From contig NZ_CP031963.1 in NCBI RefSeq assembly GCF_003443675.1, positions 4,425,501 through 4,489,500 on the forward strand: a DNA stretch of 64,000 nucleotides, written 5' to 3'. The translations under genes and the position numbers were made by a program. The notes beneath the pieces are model-generated. The model had not been told where the DNA came from. It made no database searches and was given only the letters and a program-made list of their open reading frames with translations. Positions 17,708 through 26,765 of this stretch are shown here, one piece after another. The stretch is from Aquimarina sp. BL5. Lineage in GTDB: Bacteria > Bacteroidota > Bacteroidia > Flavobacteriales > Flavobacteriaceae. Numbering within the stretch: position 1 is the stretch's first letter; each line of letters starts with the position of its first letter.

Positions 17708-19090
17708 TTAATCACATCCGAGATCTATTCTCGATGCGGAATCATTATTAGGAAAGCAGTTTCCAGAATTTATAGTTAAAGGGACATATCTTGATAAATT
17801 TGGATCTCTCAAACTATTTTCGATAAACAATACTAAATTGTCTATTTCGGTTTTATTTAGTTTAATATCACCAAACTGTTCGGCTAAATTTTCTGTTGGT
17901 ACTTCTGTATTTTCTGGGACACCTTCGATTTTATATTCAATCACTTCTCTCACCGAAGTAAAAGTTCCTCCGTGTCCATAAACTCCATTATCTATAAGAT
18001 TATAAAGGGTAGGGGTTTTAAACTTGTAATCATCTGTGGTTACTTTAGTAAACCCACCTCTTCCTTTTTTTACATTCTCGAAACCTGATTGATCTAATAC
18101 AAATGCTTCACTAGTGTTATCAAAATCCCCCATTCCAAAAGCATAAAAATTCTTGTCGTTTAATGCAGGACCCGTATGACATTGATAACACTTTCCTTTA
18201 CCAAAAAAAGCTTTAGCTCCTTTTTTTTCATTGTTGGATAATAGGCTATAATTTCCGTTTAACCATTGCTGCCAGGGTGATTGATTAGGTAATATGGTTC
18301 TCTCGTAGGCAGCAATGGCTAAGGCTGCATTTGTGGTGCTGTATCTTTCTGACATCGCTGAATTCGGAAAGGCATCATCAAACATTTGTTTATATCCAAA
18401 ACTAGTGACAAAGCTGTCGTCAACTAATAATCGGTGTACTCCTTGCCCTTTAATAGCTTGAACCTCTACACCTTCGAACCCAATGAAATTTTCTGGAATG
18501 TTTGTCCAATTTGCCTCTGTACCTAGATTTGTTCCTGAACCTCCAAATTGTCCATTCCATAACATAATATCCTGATATGCTACATTTAAAACTGTTGGAG
18601 AACGAATAGGCTGTATGTCTGCATCTACAGTTGGGATATTAGGGTTGAAAACTCTTCCTTCTCCATTGGTTCCAAAACCTATTCCAGCTTCTCCAATACC
18701 CTGTCTAATTCCGGCACCAAATCCAGCTGCAGCGTGATGACATGAAGCACAAGAATACGTGAATAAATTAGAAGGTGTTGTCGGATTTCCTCCAGTAGCT
18801 GTTTCATGAAATAGTAATTTTCCTAATGCTACTTTTTCTGGAGTAATTGGATTTAACGGATCTTGAGGAATATTACTATATTGATTACTTTCTGGAAGAA
18901 TAAAAAATGAAACTCCAACACCACCAGAAATATTTTCTAAATCATCTAAAATCTGTTTATCTAATCCTGTTGGGCCTGAAGGTGCTTTAGAAAAGGATGT
19001 ATTATCTATTTCATCATTTAACAAAATATAATCGTCATTTTCACAAGAAACCAAAATGAGATATAGTAGTAAAAAAGAATATTTTTTCAT
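17708..19090 (-). CDS. di-heme cytochrome c peroxidase-like lipoprotein, paralogue
   Basis: A protein of 460 residues. It has a lipoprotein signal (LVSCENDD) and two CxxCH motifs (SCASCHH, CYQCHTG) at the same spacing as the gene downstream. Long blocks are identical between the two (IPQDPLNPIT, SCASCHHAAAGF, NQSPWQQWL), so they come from a tandem duplication that has since diverged. The start codon is preceded directly by a (TTA)9 tract on the coding strand, which could affect expression. It is probably expressed together with the barrel gene at 19175-20080 and DUF547. Confidence 0.9.
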   Translation of the reverse strand: MKKYSFLLLYLILVSCENDDYILLNDEIDNTSFSKAPSGPTGLDKQILDDLENISGGVGVSFFILPESNQYSNIPQDPLNPITPEKVALGKLLFHETATGGNPTTPSNLFTYSCASCHHAAAGFGAGIRQGIGEAGIGFGTNGEGRVFNPNIPTVDADIQPIRSPTVLNVAYQDIMLWNGQFGGSGTNLGTEANWTNIPENFIGFEGVEVQAIKGQGVHRLLVDDSFVTSFGYKQMFDDAFPNSAMSERYSTTNAALAIAAYERTILPNQSPWQQWLNGNYSLLSNNEKKGAKAFFGKGKCYQCHTGPALNDKNFYAFGMGDFDNTSEAFVLDQSGFENVKKGRGGFTKVTTDDYKFKTPTLYNLIDNGVYGHGGTFTSVREVIEYKIEGVPENTEVPTENLAEQFGDIKLNKTEIDNLVLFIENSLRDPNLSRYVPLTINSGNCFPNNDSASRIDLGCD

Positions 19091-19117
19091 AATAATAATA
19101 ATAATAATAATAATAAT
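19091..19117. repeat. (AAT)9 microsatellite touching a start codon
   Basis: Nine perfect AAT units on the plus strand, ending right against the ATG (19088-19090) of the peroxidase gene. On the coding strand it forms the last 27 bases of the 5' leader. Slippage here would change leader length without shifting the frame. Confidence 0.95.
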
Positions 19118-19174
19118 TTTTGGCGGAACATTATTTTTTATTGGTTAGGTTAGAAATTATAGGTGTCTTAGAAG

Positions 19175-20080
19175 TTATTCTACTTTATATACCAACCCTA
19201 AAGAAAAACCAGAGGCTCTATCAAAGTTTTTTCCACTCATGTTTGTTGTATATCCAGAAGAAATTCCAAAACTTTGTTTGTATATAGGAATGTATAGGTC
19301 AAAATAAAAATTGGTATAATCTACTTCGGTTTCTGGTAATGCTTGTGCCCCTCCCGCTGCGGCAAATTCTGGAGATCCAATATCAAATCCATCTAATGAA
19401 TTTTGGGAGCCTATTTTTGCGTGTGCATAAAACCATTTATTATAATACCCAAGTTTGGCACTAAATAGTGTGGCATTTGGTATTTCGAAATCCGAATTAT
19501 TTCTTAAACTATAAGCGGCTTGTAATTCTATAAATAGATTAGACGCGGTTTTAAATTGTATGAAACCACATCCGTCAAATGCAGTAGCTCCGTTACCTAA
19601 GGAAAGTATCCCTGCTTCTTCATATCCTCCAACAGGTAAAGATACTCCGGCGGCACCACCAATAGCTATTTTGGATGAATTTTTTAAATTTTTTTCCAGC
19701 ACTTTAGCCTTTAGAAACATGCTTAAATCTTGTACACCACTTACCTCACTTGTTTGAGATACAGGATCCAAAACTCCTGTTTCATTTTGGGTAGAAATAT
19801 ATGGCAAAGTAACTGCGGTGGATAACCAGTTTAGAATACCATATTCTCCATATACGCTTACAATTGTAGAGGATATTTCGCCCATATTCATAGGATTAGC
19901 TTTTGATTCTGTACTTCCTCTGAAAAAGTTATCGTAGCTTTTATATGAATAAGAAGTGGCCACCGTAAAATCCTTTTTTTTAGGAAAAAAACCATTGATA
20001 ATGGTTTGGGCGGATACTGATGAAATACATACTAGACATAGTATTATGAATGCTTTTTTTGGGTTGATTGTGTTAGTCAT
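19175..20080 (-). CDS. outer-membrane beta-barrel protein
   Basis: A protein of 301 residues. The signal peptide ends at SVSAQ. The mature part is made of alternating amphipathic strands rich in Tyr, Phe and Gly, with a final strand GFSLGLVYKVE ending in a charged residue. This fits an outer-membrane porin or transporter-like barrel. It lies between the DUF547 gene and the two peroxidase genes on the same strand, so it may pass substrate to them. No specific family is recognised. Confidence 0.75.
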   Translation of the reverse strand: MTNTINPKKAFIILCLVCISSVSAQTIINGFFPKKKDFTVATSYSYKSYDNFFRGSTESKANPMNMGEISSTIVSVYGEYGILNWLSTAVTLPYISTQNETGVLDPVSQTSEVSGVQDLSMFLKAKVLEKNLKNSSKIAIGGAAGVSLPVGGYEEAGILSLGNGATAFDGCGFIQFKTASNLFIELQAAYSLRNNSDFEIPNATLFSAKLGYYNKWFYAHAKIGSQNSLDGFDIGSPEFAAAGGAQALPETEVDYTNFYFDLYIPIYKQSFGISSGYTTNMSGKNFDRASGFSLGLVYKVE

Positions 20081-20294
20081 ATTAAGGTATTTAGGTTTTA
20101 AAAGTATTTATGTATAAGGTTATGTCAAATAATAGATTTTAAAAAAGCTTTTAATTAAATAGCGTGGTGTAACCCGTTAATGAATAGAAATTCATCACAT
20201 TTTTTACTTTACTATCCTTTAGATTAGGAAACGTTACGTTGTTCGATGTTAATTAGAATGTATAATCAATGGAGTTATAACCAAAAAACTAGAT

Positions 20295-21041
20295 TTAGTT
20301 ATTACTCGTAATTGGAGTTTTTTCATTATTCTTATTCAACGACCAATCATATGTAACATATTTTTTGACAATTGTTTTGTCGATTGGAGTAGTTGCATAT
20401 TCATTAATAAAATCAATTACATTAGTGTGGTTACTTATAAAATCATTTTCATACCATTGAAATAACTGGGAGATTCTAACTGTTTTAGAGTTGATTTGAT
20501 TTCTTTGTGGATCATTAATAAATTCTTTAGTTCTTTCTTCTAAAGCGTATCCTATATTACTACTGGTATATGCTCTGTTCCATAATCTTGGAGAAGACAT
20601 AGATCCGCAGTTAAGTAAAAAATGAATTCTAGGATCTCCAAATTTTCTTAAGATACTATGTTCAATATCATCTAAACTATATCGGACATCCTTTGATTTA
20701 AATGCTTTGCGCTTCCAAGGGTTTTCTATTTGATTAATTGATGTAATTGGATATTCATCTATAATCATTTTCATGACAGTGGCATTATACACGTTAAGCC
20801 AGTAAGCTAACTTTTCTTCTTTACTCCAATTATCTTCTGGAGAGATATTCTGTAGATATCTAAAGTATTTATAAAATACTAATACGTCATTTGTGACACC
20901 GTCATAATCAACTAAACCTTCATCGGTAACATTAAGAATCAGAATCTGATCCCACGCATTATGATCGACAATTTCTTGTGAATTAATGTTGATAAATGAC
21001 AATGAAATTAAAAAAAGTAAAGGGGTTTTAAGAGTTTTCAT
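20295..21041 (-). CDS. DUF547 domain protein, exported
   Basis: A protein of 248 residues with a signal peptide (ending near INSQE). The DUF547 core is visible: EKLAYWLNVYNATVMKMIIDEYP, then HSILRKFGDPRIHFLLNCGSMSSPRL. The Asn-Cys-Gly and Ser-Pro pattern is typical of the family. DUF547 proteins are common in marine Bacteroidota and look like transglutaminase or papain-fold relatives, but no activity is established. It leads the group of genes for the barrel and the two peroxidases. Confidence 0.88.
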   Translation of the reverse strand: MKTLKTPLLFLISLSFININSQEIVDHNAWDQILILNVTDEGLVDYDGVTNDVLVFYKYFRYLQNISPEDNWSKEEKLAYWLNVYNATVMKMIIDEYPITSINQIENPWKRKAFKSKDVRYSLDDIEHSILRKFGDPRIHFLLNCGSMSSPRLWNRAYTSSNIGYALEERTKEFINDPQRNQINSKTVRISQLFQWYENDFISNHTNVIDFINEYATTPIDKTIVKKYVTYDWSLNKNNEKTPITSNN

Positions 21042-21242
21042 TTTGAAGTTATTTTAGGGTTTTTTTGTTAGTAGTTAGATAAGTTACCTAAAAAATAGAT
21101 TAAAAACAGGTTTTATGTCTAAAAATTCGATGAAATACACGTAATTTCTTACATTTTATTGTAAGATTGTAACTACATTACTGTAAAACCATTAACATAA
21201 CATTATTAAAATTTAACAATTTTTATTAATTTGAAATTTCCC

Positions 21243-21806
21243 TTATATATTTTGGCTCTCATTTTGAGTCAAACACCAATTCAAAACTTTAGCAATATTT
21301 TTAGCATCATCAACACCTCTATGATGCGTTCCTTCTAAAGGAATATCCAAAATACCTAAAGCACCTTTCATCCCAACCTTTTTTCGTAAACTTTTGGTCT
21401 GAGCAAAAAGCTCTTTTACGTTAATATGGTTTTGTGATAACGGATATTCTATTCCTCTGAAGCTGCATTGTTTCTTCATCATATTCAGATCGTATTGACC
21501 ATAACTTGCCCAAGTATAGTGATGTCCTAGATATTCAGTTCTTAAAATTTCACAAGCTTCGGTAAAAGAAATTCCTTCTTGATCTAGCAATTCTTTTGTA
21601 ATAGTGGTCAATTCTGTACAGAAAGGACTTACTTCAGACCATTCTGGTTTGATTAGGATTCCTTTATTTTTAGAAATTTCTGCAGTTTCTGTATTTAATA
21701 AGCAGATACCAATTTCTATAATTTCGTTTACCTGTCCTTTTGGTACAGGACCATTCCAGCACGTAGCTTCTAGGTCTATAATTATGATTGTATTTGTTGT
21801 TTTCAT
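21243..21806 (-). CDS. 3'-5' exonuclease, DEDDh type
   Basis: A protein of 187 residues from the ATG at 21806. An upstream in-frame start at 21833 would add nine residues before MKTTNTIIIIDLEAT, and the shorter form fits the fold better. The first catalytic pair is in IDLEAT, the second Asp in SYGQYDLNMM, and the last motif is HHRGVDDAKNIAKVL, so all DEDDh residues are present. This resembles ERI1/RNase T-type exoribonucleases. It is the last gene of the PrfH/RtcB operon and could trim RNA 3' ends before or after ligation, which is inference from context. Confidence 0.88.
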   Translation of the reverse strand: MKTTNTIIIIDLEATCWNGPVPKGQVNEIIEIGICLLNTETAEISKNKGILIKPEWSEVSPFCTELTTITKELLDQEGISFTEACEILRTEYLGHHYTWASYGQYDLNMMKKQCSFRGIEYPLSQNHINVKELFAQTKSLRKKVGMKGALGILDIPLEGTHHRGVDDAKNIAKVLNWCLTQNESQNI

Positions 21807-21868
21807 TTTGGTCTTTATAATTATGGACCTCACAGTCTGCTGTTGCAGATTGTAAGGTCTGGTTATTT

Positions 21869-22417
21869 TTATTTTTTCGGAATTGTTACTAATTCTTCTC
21901 TATCTAAAGGATCAATGTTTTGATCTAATAGTTTGATCGCAGCCTGTACTGCCCAACATTTGTCACTAGAATGGATGTTAGAATACAAACCTAATAGGTA
22001 GGAGGGTTCTACGATCGTCCATCCTTTTGTATTACGAACTGGAATGTTCGCTTTTACAAAAAAGTCAATCGTGATTCTTACCGATTTTTCATCTTCTATG
22101 ATCACGGTTTTTTCGTACCGTCTAAAGTTCTCATCACTTGGTAATTTATCATATCGCGTCCATACCTTTTGGAAATCATTTTCCAGTAATATGTTCATTA
22201 CCTCCGCTACATTTTTCGGATCAATAAAAAGATCAATATCCTTATGATCATGCGCGTGTTTATATTCTGTATGTCCTACATGTGATAGAAAATGCCAAGC
22301 CCAACCTCCAGAAAGTATTACTAATTCTTTTAATGGAGCTAGTGCAGCTAGTGCATATTGGATTCTATAGTTCGGCCATAGCTCTCCATATCTTTTTTTA
22401 TTATGTGGAGCTCCCAT
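21869..22417 (-). CDS. nucleotidyltransferase-fold protein
   Basis: A protein of 182 residues. The sequence LSGGWAWHFLSHVG followed by HDHKDIDLFIDP gives the GG...DxD arrangement of pol-beta-type nucleotidyltransferases. It is cytoplasmic. Within the PrfH/RtcB operon it could add or restore nucleotides on a damaged RNA end, but the family also contains antibiotic-modifying and toxin enzymes. The substrate is unknown. Confidence 0.75.
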   Translation of the reverse strand: MGAPHNKKRYGELWPNYRIQYALAALAPLKELVILSGGWAWHFLSHVGHTEYKHAHDHKDIDLFIDPKNVAEVMNILLENDFQKVWTRYDKLPSDENFRRYEKTVIIEDEKSVRITIDFFVKANIPVRNTKGWTIVEPSYLLGLYSNIHSSDKCWAVQAAIKLLDQNIDPLDREELVTIPKK

Positions 22418-22433
22418 ATATATTGATTTTTTA

Positions 22434-22457
22434 TCATTCTAGCGTAAGCTGGAATGA
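22434..22457. repeat. REP-like hairpin
   Basis: TCATTCtAGC-GTAA-GCTgGAATGA, a nine-pair stem with one mismatch and a four-base loop. This matches the widespread short palindromes found between genes in Flavobacteriaceae. A related sequence occurs near 45836. Confidence 0.7.
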
Positions 22458-22467
22458 CAGATTATTA

Positions 22468-23022
22468 TTAATTATTTTTTTTCTTTGTCTTTTTAGAAGA
22501 TTTCTTTGCCTTCTTACTCTTTTTGTTTTTATTCTTCTTCTTTTTAGGCATTTTTTCTTTGATCCTTTTTTCATCACCTTCAATATCGCTTATGAAATAG
22601 TTGTTATAAGCATATATCTTAGCAGTTTTTAGGACTTTAAGCGCGGCTTTATATTCTTTTTTTTGTTCAAAAAGGATTCCTTTTTTTAAATATAGCACTG
22701 CTTTATCAGTTCCTTTTAAGGTCAAAGCAAAATCAATTAGCTTTTCTGCTTCGTCATAATCCTCATTCCAAAGTAGTACATTGATATATTTTGGATATAC
22801 ATCCAAACTATACATGTCTTCTGCTAGTGCTTGTTGGTAGTATTCTTTTGCAGTTTCATAATTTCTTAGGTTTTCTGCATAGATCTGTCCCATTAAACAT
22901 AGTGCTACTGGATTTTTTTCATCATATGACAATGCATAGTTCAATGATTCTACTGCTTCTTCTAAGTTATATGGATATGCATCCAATGCCTGAAATAGAT
23001 ATTTGTCTAGTAAATTTCCCAT
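22468..23022 (-). CDS. TPR protein with Lys-rich tail
   Basis: A protein of 184 residues with three to four tetratricopeptide repeats (for example NPVALCLMGQIYAENLRNY and residues 85-115). It ends in a strongly basic tail of about 30 residues, nearly all Lys and Ser. There is no signal peptide, so it is cytoplasmic. It starts four bases after the release-factor gene ends. The basic tail suggests contact with RNA or ribosomes, in line with its PrfH/RtcB neighbours. Confidence 0.82.
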   Translation of the reverse strand: MGNLLDKYLFQALDAYPYNLEEAVESLNYALSYDEKNPVALCLMGQIYAENLRNYETAKEYYQQALAEDMYSLDVYPKYINVLLWNEDYDEAEKLIDFALTLKGTDKAVLYLKKGILFEQKKEYKAALKVLKTAKIYAYNNYFISDIEGDEKRIKEKMPKKKKNKNKKSKKAKKSSKKTKKKNN

Positions 23023-23026
23023 GATG

Positions 23027-23722
23027 CTAGTTTTTTAATTCGTTACGCAAATCTTTTTTTAATTGTTGTCGATTAGACGCATACGATTGTTTTTTATGAT
23101 TTTTTTTAAAGTCAGTTCCTTTAAACACTTTAATGGGATTACCACGTTGTATATTCAAGTGATTTTCCCATTGATCCGATAACGATTTTTGTAGTTTGGT
23201 AAGCTGACTTTGATGTACTTTTTCTTTTAATCGTTCTATGGCGATTTTTTTATTTTGATGTTGTGATCTGCTGTCCATAACTACTACTTGATCACCTGTT
23301 GGATTATAAGTAGCACGCACTGCAGAATTTACTTTGTTTACATTTTGGCCGCCAGGACCTGAACTGCGCATTGCCTGAAAAGAAATGTCTTTTTCATTTA
23401 GAGTAATCAGTTCAGTCTGTTTGATTTCATACATTCCGATAAACCAGTTTTTTCTTTTATGATGTTTTCTAAATTTAGACGTTCCAACCCATTGAATGGT
23501 TCCTAACCACAATGCTAAAAAGGTGTCTACTTCTTTTCCTTTTAGTTGTATGGTTGCCGATTGTACGGTTCCATTTTCGAAACCTTTGTCTCTCTGCAGG
23601 ATGCTATATGTAAATCCACTATTTTTAATTTCTTCAAGAAATAGTTTCAATACTTGCGCTACTACCCAACAACATTCTGCGGGTCCTCGTCCAGCGGTTA
23701 TTTGAATTATTTTAGTTTTCAT
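23027..23722 (-). CDS. prfH: peptide chain release factor H
   Basis: A protein of 231 residues. The GGQ catalytic motif lies at 124-126 within SSGPGGQNVNK, which catalyses peptidyl-tRNA hydrolysis. The N-terminal half (ITAGRGPAECCWVVAQVL, then GTIQWVGTSKF and HKRKNWFIG) is diagnostic of PrfH rather than RF1/RF2, and there is no stop-codon recognition domain. PrfH is known to release peptides from ribosomes whose 16S rRNA is cut in the decoding centre, so that its partner RtcB can reseal the RNA. Here it is adjacent to RtcB with a 56-base gap, as expected. Confidence 0.95.
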   Translation of the reverse strand: MKTKIIQITAGRGPAECCWVVAQVLKLFLEEIKNSGFTYSILQRDKGFENGTVQSATIQLKGKEVDTFLALWLGTIQWVGTSKFRKHHKRKNWFIGMYEIKQTELITLNEKDISFQAMRSSGPGGQNVNKVNSAVRATYNPTGDQVVVMDSRSQHQNKKIAIERLKEKVHQSQLTKLQKSLSDQWENHLNIQRGNPIKVFKGTDFKKNHKKQSYASNRQQLKKDLRNELKN

Positions 23723-23778
23723 TTTATATTCTTTTTATAAACATTAAGGAGTTTTGATTCATTAAATTCCTCAATATC

Positions 23779-25170
23779 TTATTTGTCCATTCGCACGATT
23801 TTTGGTGTAAATGTTCCTACTACCTCAACTAATTCTTGCTGATTAGACATTACTTTATTAATATCCTTGTAAGCCATAGGTGCTTCATCAATTCCTCCAC
23901 CAATCAGGGTGACATCATTTGCTTTTAATTGTTTTTTGATATCACTCTTGGTAAATTTCTCTTTACACTTTCTTCTGGAATGTAATCGTCCAGCTCCGTG
24001 TGATGCGGATTGCAAACTTTCTGGGTTTCCTAATCCTCTCACAATAAATCCTGGAGCTGTCATAGATCCCGGAATAATTCCTAGCTCGCCTTTTGCAGCA
24101 GGAGTAGCTCCTTTTCTATGCACGATACACTCCTCGCCGTTTACTTCTTGTTTCCAAGCAAAATTGTGATGATTTTCAATTTTTGCAACAGGTCGTGATC
24201 CTAATAATTTTCCGATTCTGGCGTGAATATCATCGTGGCATGCTTGCGCATAATCTCCGGCAAGATTCATAGCTAACCAATATTCCTGACCATCATGCGT
24301 ATTTAGATCTAACCAAGCCAATTGTTGTACGTGCTTTGGCAATGGACATTGTTTAGTTGCTAAATAGGTATAGTGTTTTGCAATATTGGCTCCCAATCCT
24401 CGAGATCCGCTATGTGATAATACACCTATATAGGTTCCTACATCCAGTCCCCATTCATTTTCTGTATCTGTAATCGCTACAGTTCCAAATTCTACAAAAT
24501 GATTACCACCTCCAGAGGTTCCTAATTGCTTATAAGCTTTGTCTTTTAGTCTTTTTACTAATGGAATATTTTTAAATTCTTCTCGTTCAAAGACCTCATG
24601 ATCATGCTTTATTTTATGGGTTTCATACATTCCGAATTTGGTATGCTCAGACAATATGTTTTCCAATTGATGCTTTTTCCCTTTTAAATAAGAGATAGCA
24701 ATTGGATAAATGGTCAAACACATTCTGCATCCAATATCTACCCCCACACCATAAGGAATCACTGCGTTTTTTGTAGCAAGTACTCCACCAATTGGCAACC
24801 CATAGCCACTATGTGCATCTGGCATTAAAGCACCTGCAACTGCTACTGGTAACTTGAGTGCATCATACAGTTGGTATTTTGCCTGGTCATCGATTTCATT
24901 TTCTCCATAAATCTGAAATGGTGATCTGGTAGTTTTTAAAGCATGTTTTTTTACTTCCACTGGCTTTAGTAAACTTTCAGCAATCTTGCCCCATACGCCA
25001 TCACCTTGATAGGCTTCTGGATTTAATAATACTTTTTTTGCTTCTATTAATATGTGTTCTTTTTTTACTCTTTTTTGATATCGATTAATCTGACCTAATG
25101 TCACATTAATACTATTGTTTTTTGGAAAGCCTAATTTGATTAAGTCTTTTCCGCTTAATTTCTTTCCCAT
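23779..25170 (-). CDS. rtcB: RNA ligase RtcB (PrfH-associated type)
   Basis: A protein of 463 residues. It has the Mn-binding Asp/Cys pair (MPDAHSGYGLPIGG and GVDIGCRM), the His motifs GGGNHFVEFG, LSHSGSRG and ENHHNF, and the guanylylated His in SASHGAGR. All active-site elements are present. RtcB joins 2',3'-cyclic-phosphate or 3'-phosphate RNA ends to 5'-OH ends. Directly upstream of prfH it should be the ribosome-repair ligase. Its gene overlaps the end of the upstream gene by 16 bases. A second, divergent RtcB lies at 34981-36372. Confidence 0.95.
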   Translation of the reverse strand: MGKKLSGKDLIKLGFPKNNSINVTLGQINRYQKRVKKEHILIEAKKVLLNPEAYQGDGVWGKIAESLLKPVEVKKHALKTTRSPFQIYGENEIDDQAKYQLYDALKLPVAVAGALMPDAHSGYGLPIGGVLATKNAVIPYGVGVDIGCRMCLTIYPIAISYLKGKKHQLENILSEHTKFGMYETHKIKHDHEVFEREEFKNIPLVKRLKDKAYKQLGTSGGGNHFVEFGTVAITDTENEWGLDVGTYIGVLSHSGSRGLGANIAKHYTYLATKQCPLPKHVQQLAWLDLNTHDGQEYWLAMNLAGDYAQACHDDIHARIGKLLGSRPVAKIENHHNFAWKQEVNGEECIVHRKGATPAAKGELGIIPGSMTAPGFIVRGLGNPESLQSASHGAGRLHSRRKCKEKFTKSDIKKQLKANDVTLIGGGIDEAPMAYKDINKVMSNQQELVEVVGTFTPKIVRMDK

Positions 25171-25844
25171 GATATTTCTTCTTTTATAATTTCTGGGATC
25201 TTATATTTTTTTAGATCCCTTAATTTGCTATTCGTTTTTAGCTTTTCTTTTCTACTTTTGGAGATTTGCCAATAATCTTTCCAGTTGTATTGTTTTTGTG
25301 CCTCTTCGAAGTATCCGTTTTTTAGTAATTGCTGCTCTAGTAATGCATCTTCACTTTCTAGTTTAGGATCAATTCGTTTGCTATGTGTAACATATGCTTT
25401 CGTGAATTTGATCTTATAAGTACCTTTTGGTAAATTGACATAAAACCGAAGTTTTAGTCTTTTTTCCTTAGTGTAATATCTAAAAGGAACACACATTCTT
25501 TGCGCACCATCACTTAACTTATTAAAAGATTTGCGACTTATGGTTGGTAATTCTTTGTTAATTAAATATTTTGAAGTTTCATGAAGCCAATTTTTCTCGG
25601 CTTCTTCTTTAGTTCTTCCCCAAAATGATTTTTCTAACTTTTTGTGTAATTCTTCAATGTATTTTTGGTTTTTATATTTTTCTACATTTTTAGTAATTAC
25701 AGATTCCTTAAACCAACCATGACGAATAGGTTTTTCTAATTTTATATAGCCTAGATTTCGTTGTTCTTCCCAGATGTTACGCTGTCTTTTTTGAATACGA
25801 CGAATTTCTTTTTGTCTTTGGCTTTTGATATGTGCCGGTTTCAT
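25155..25844 (-). CDS. basic protein of the PrfH/RtcB operon, unknown
   Basis: A protein of 229 residues, very rich in Lys and Arg (first 30 residues KSQRQKEIRRIQKRQRNIWE), without signal peptide or membrane segment. The central part contains aromatic beta-like stretches (MCVPFRYYTKEKRLKLRFYV). Its 3' end overlaps the rtcB start by 16 bases, so the two should be translated together. It is the first gene of the repair operon. An RNA- or ribosome-binding role is likely from charge and context, but I recognise no family. Confidence 0.75.
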   Translation of the reverse strand: MKPAHIKSQRQKEIRRIQKRQRNIWEEQRNLGYIKLEKPIRHGWFKESVITKNVEKYKNQKYIEELHKKLEKSFWGRTKEEAEKNWLHETSKYLINKELPTISRKSFNKLSDGAQRMCVPFRYYTKEKRLKLRFYVNLPKGTYKIKFTKAYVTHSKRIDPKLESEDALLEQQLLKNGYFEEAQKQYNWKDYWQISKSRKEKLKTNSKLRDLKKYKIPEIIKEEISWERN

Positions 25845-26110
25845 TAGACATTTTATTTAATTTACAATTGTCTTACTAATGATTCCAGCATATCTCTTGA
25901 TCACTGAAACCCTAACTGTTGTGGTTATAAAATTTCATTTGATTATTGTTTAAAAAATTAATATTTGTTGATTTTTTCGGAATACTTAGACAACACTTTG
26001 ACAAGCTCAATATGATAGATCAGTGCTATAACTGAACGTGACGGTGCGATATATCAATTAGTATTGATATTCTGAGTGTTAGTTAATCCTAAGAGGAGTT
26101 GCTAAAAATA

Positions 26111-26143
26111 AAAGTCCGAAACTTTTTTCTGGCTTCGGACTTT
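26111..26143. terminator. terminator-like hairpin
   Basis: AAAGTCCGAA pairs with TTCGGACTTT around a 13-base loop. On the minus strand it is followed by a T-rich run, so it could end a minus-strand transcript. Confidence 0.65.
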
Positions 26144-26528
26144 ATATCAAACTGTTGTAATCAGTTTATGAATTATAGAAGTCCCGAAGCATACGCATAA
26201 AAGAACCTTGTTCTCTTAGTGTATATGTATATATGTTTTTAAATGTCATATTACTTCGGTTATTAATAGTTATTATTTTTGTTGCTGCACTTCGACAAGC
26301 TCAGTGTCGATATTGCGGTGCAAATATGAAATCTATTTTTTAAGTATGCAAATTATTTTTCAATTTAATTTACTGATTATCAGTAATTTATGTTTGTTTT
26401 TAAGCAAGGGAATTCCTGTTCGTTTAGTAACGAATATTGATCTATTTGCTAATTAACTGTAGTTCTTATGAGTATCGTTCAAACAACATTTTATTGAGTG
26501 TTCATAGTTTCTAAAAAATAATACATAA

Positions 26529-26559
26529 AAAAAGCGTCCAATTTTTTTGGACGCTTTTT
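26529..26559. terminator. terminator of the TonB receptor gene
   Basis: A perfect GCGTCCAA/TTGGACGC stem flanked by A and T runs. It lies about 200 bases past the receptor stop codon and works in both directions by sequence. Confidence 0.8.
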
Positions 26560-26765
26560 AGAATATATGTTTTTCTAGTTTTTTATCTATGCTTTCGATT
26601 AGAAAACAGCTTTACAGCGTCCTTTTTTATGTGTACAAAATAGATTCATAGATAGTTAAAACTGATTTTTGTTCTTATTTATATTGCAAATATGAGTTTA
26701 ATATTGAATAAGTTCCAAATTTTAGGAATAATTCATTTTGATTCTGAATAAGATAAGTAAGATTT

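Larger units (their letters stand above)
25845..26765. other. gene-free 921-base region with hairpins
   Basis: No coding frame is supported. It holds two terminator-like hairpins (26111-26143 and 26529-26559) and small REP-like palindromes, such as TCGAC/GTCGA at 26292-26310 with the common CTTCGACAAGCTCAGTG core, and a related TTTGACAAGCTCA sequence near 25995. It also carries the promoter of the repair operon, which does not contain the WYL-type operator seen elsewhere in this window. Confidence 0.6.

Noticed and set aside
25845..26100. WYL-type operator upstream of the PrfH/RtcB operon
   Set aside because: I searched for TACGCA and TGCGTA pairs and found none with the right spacing.
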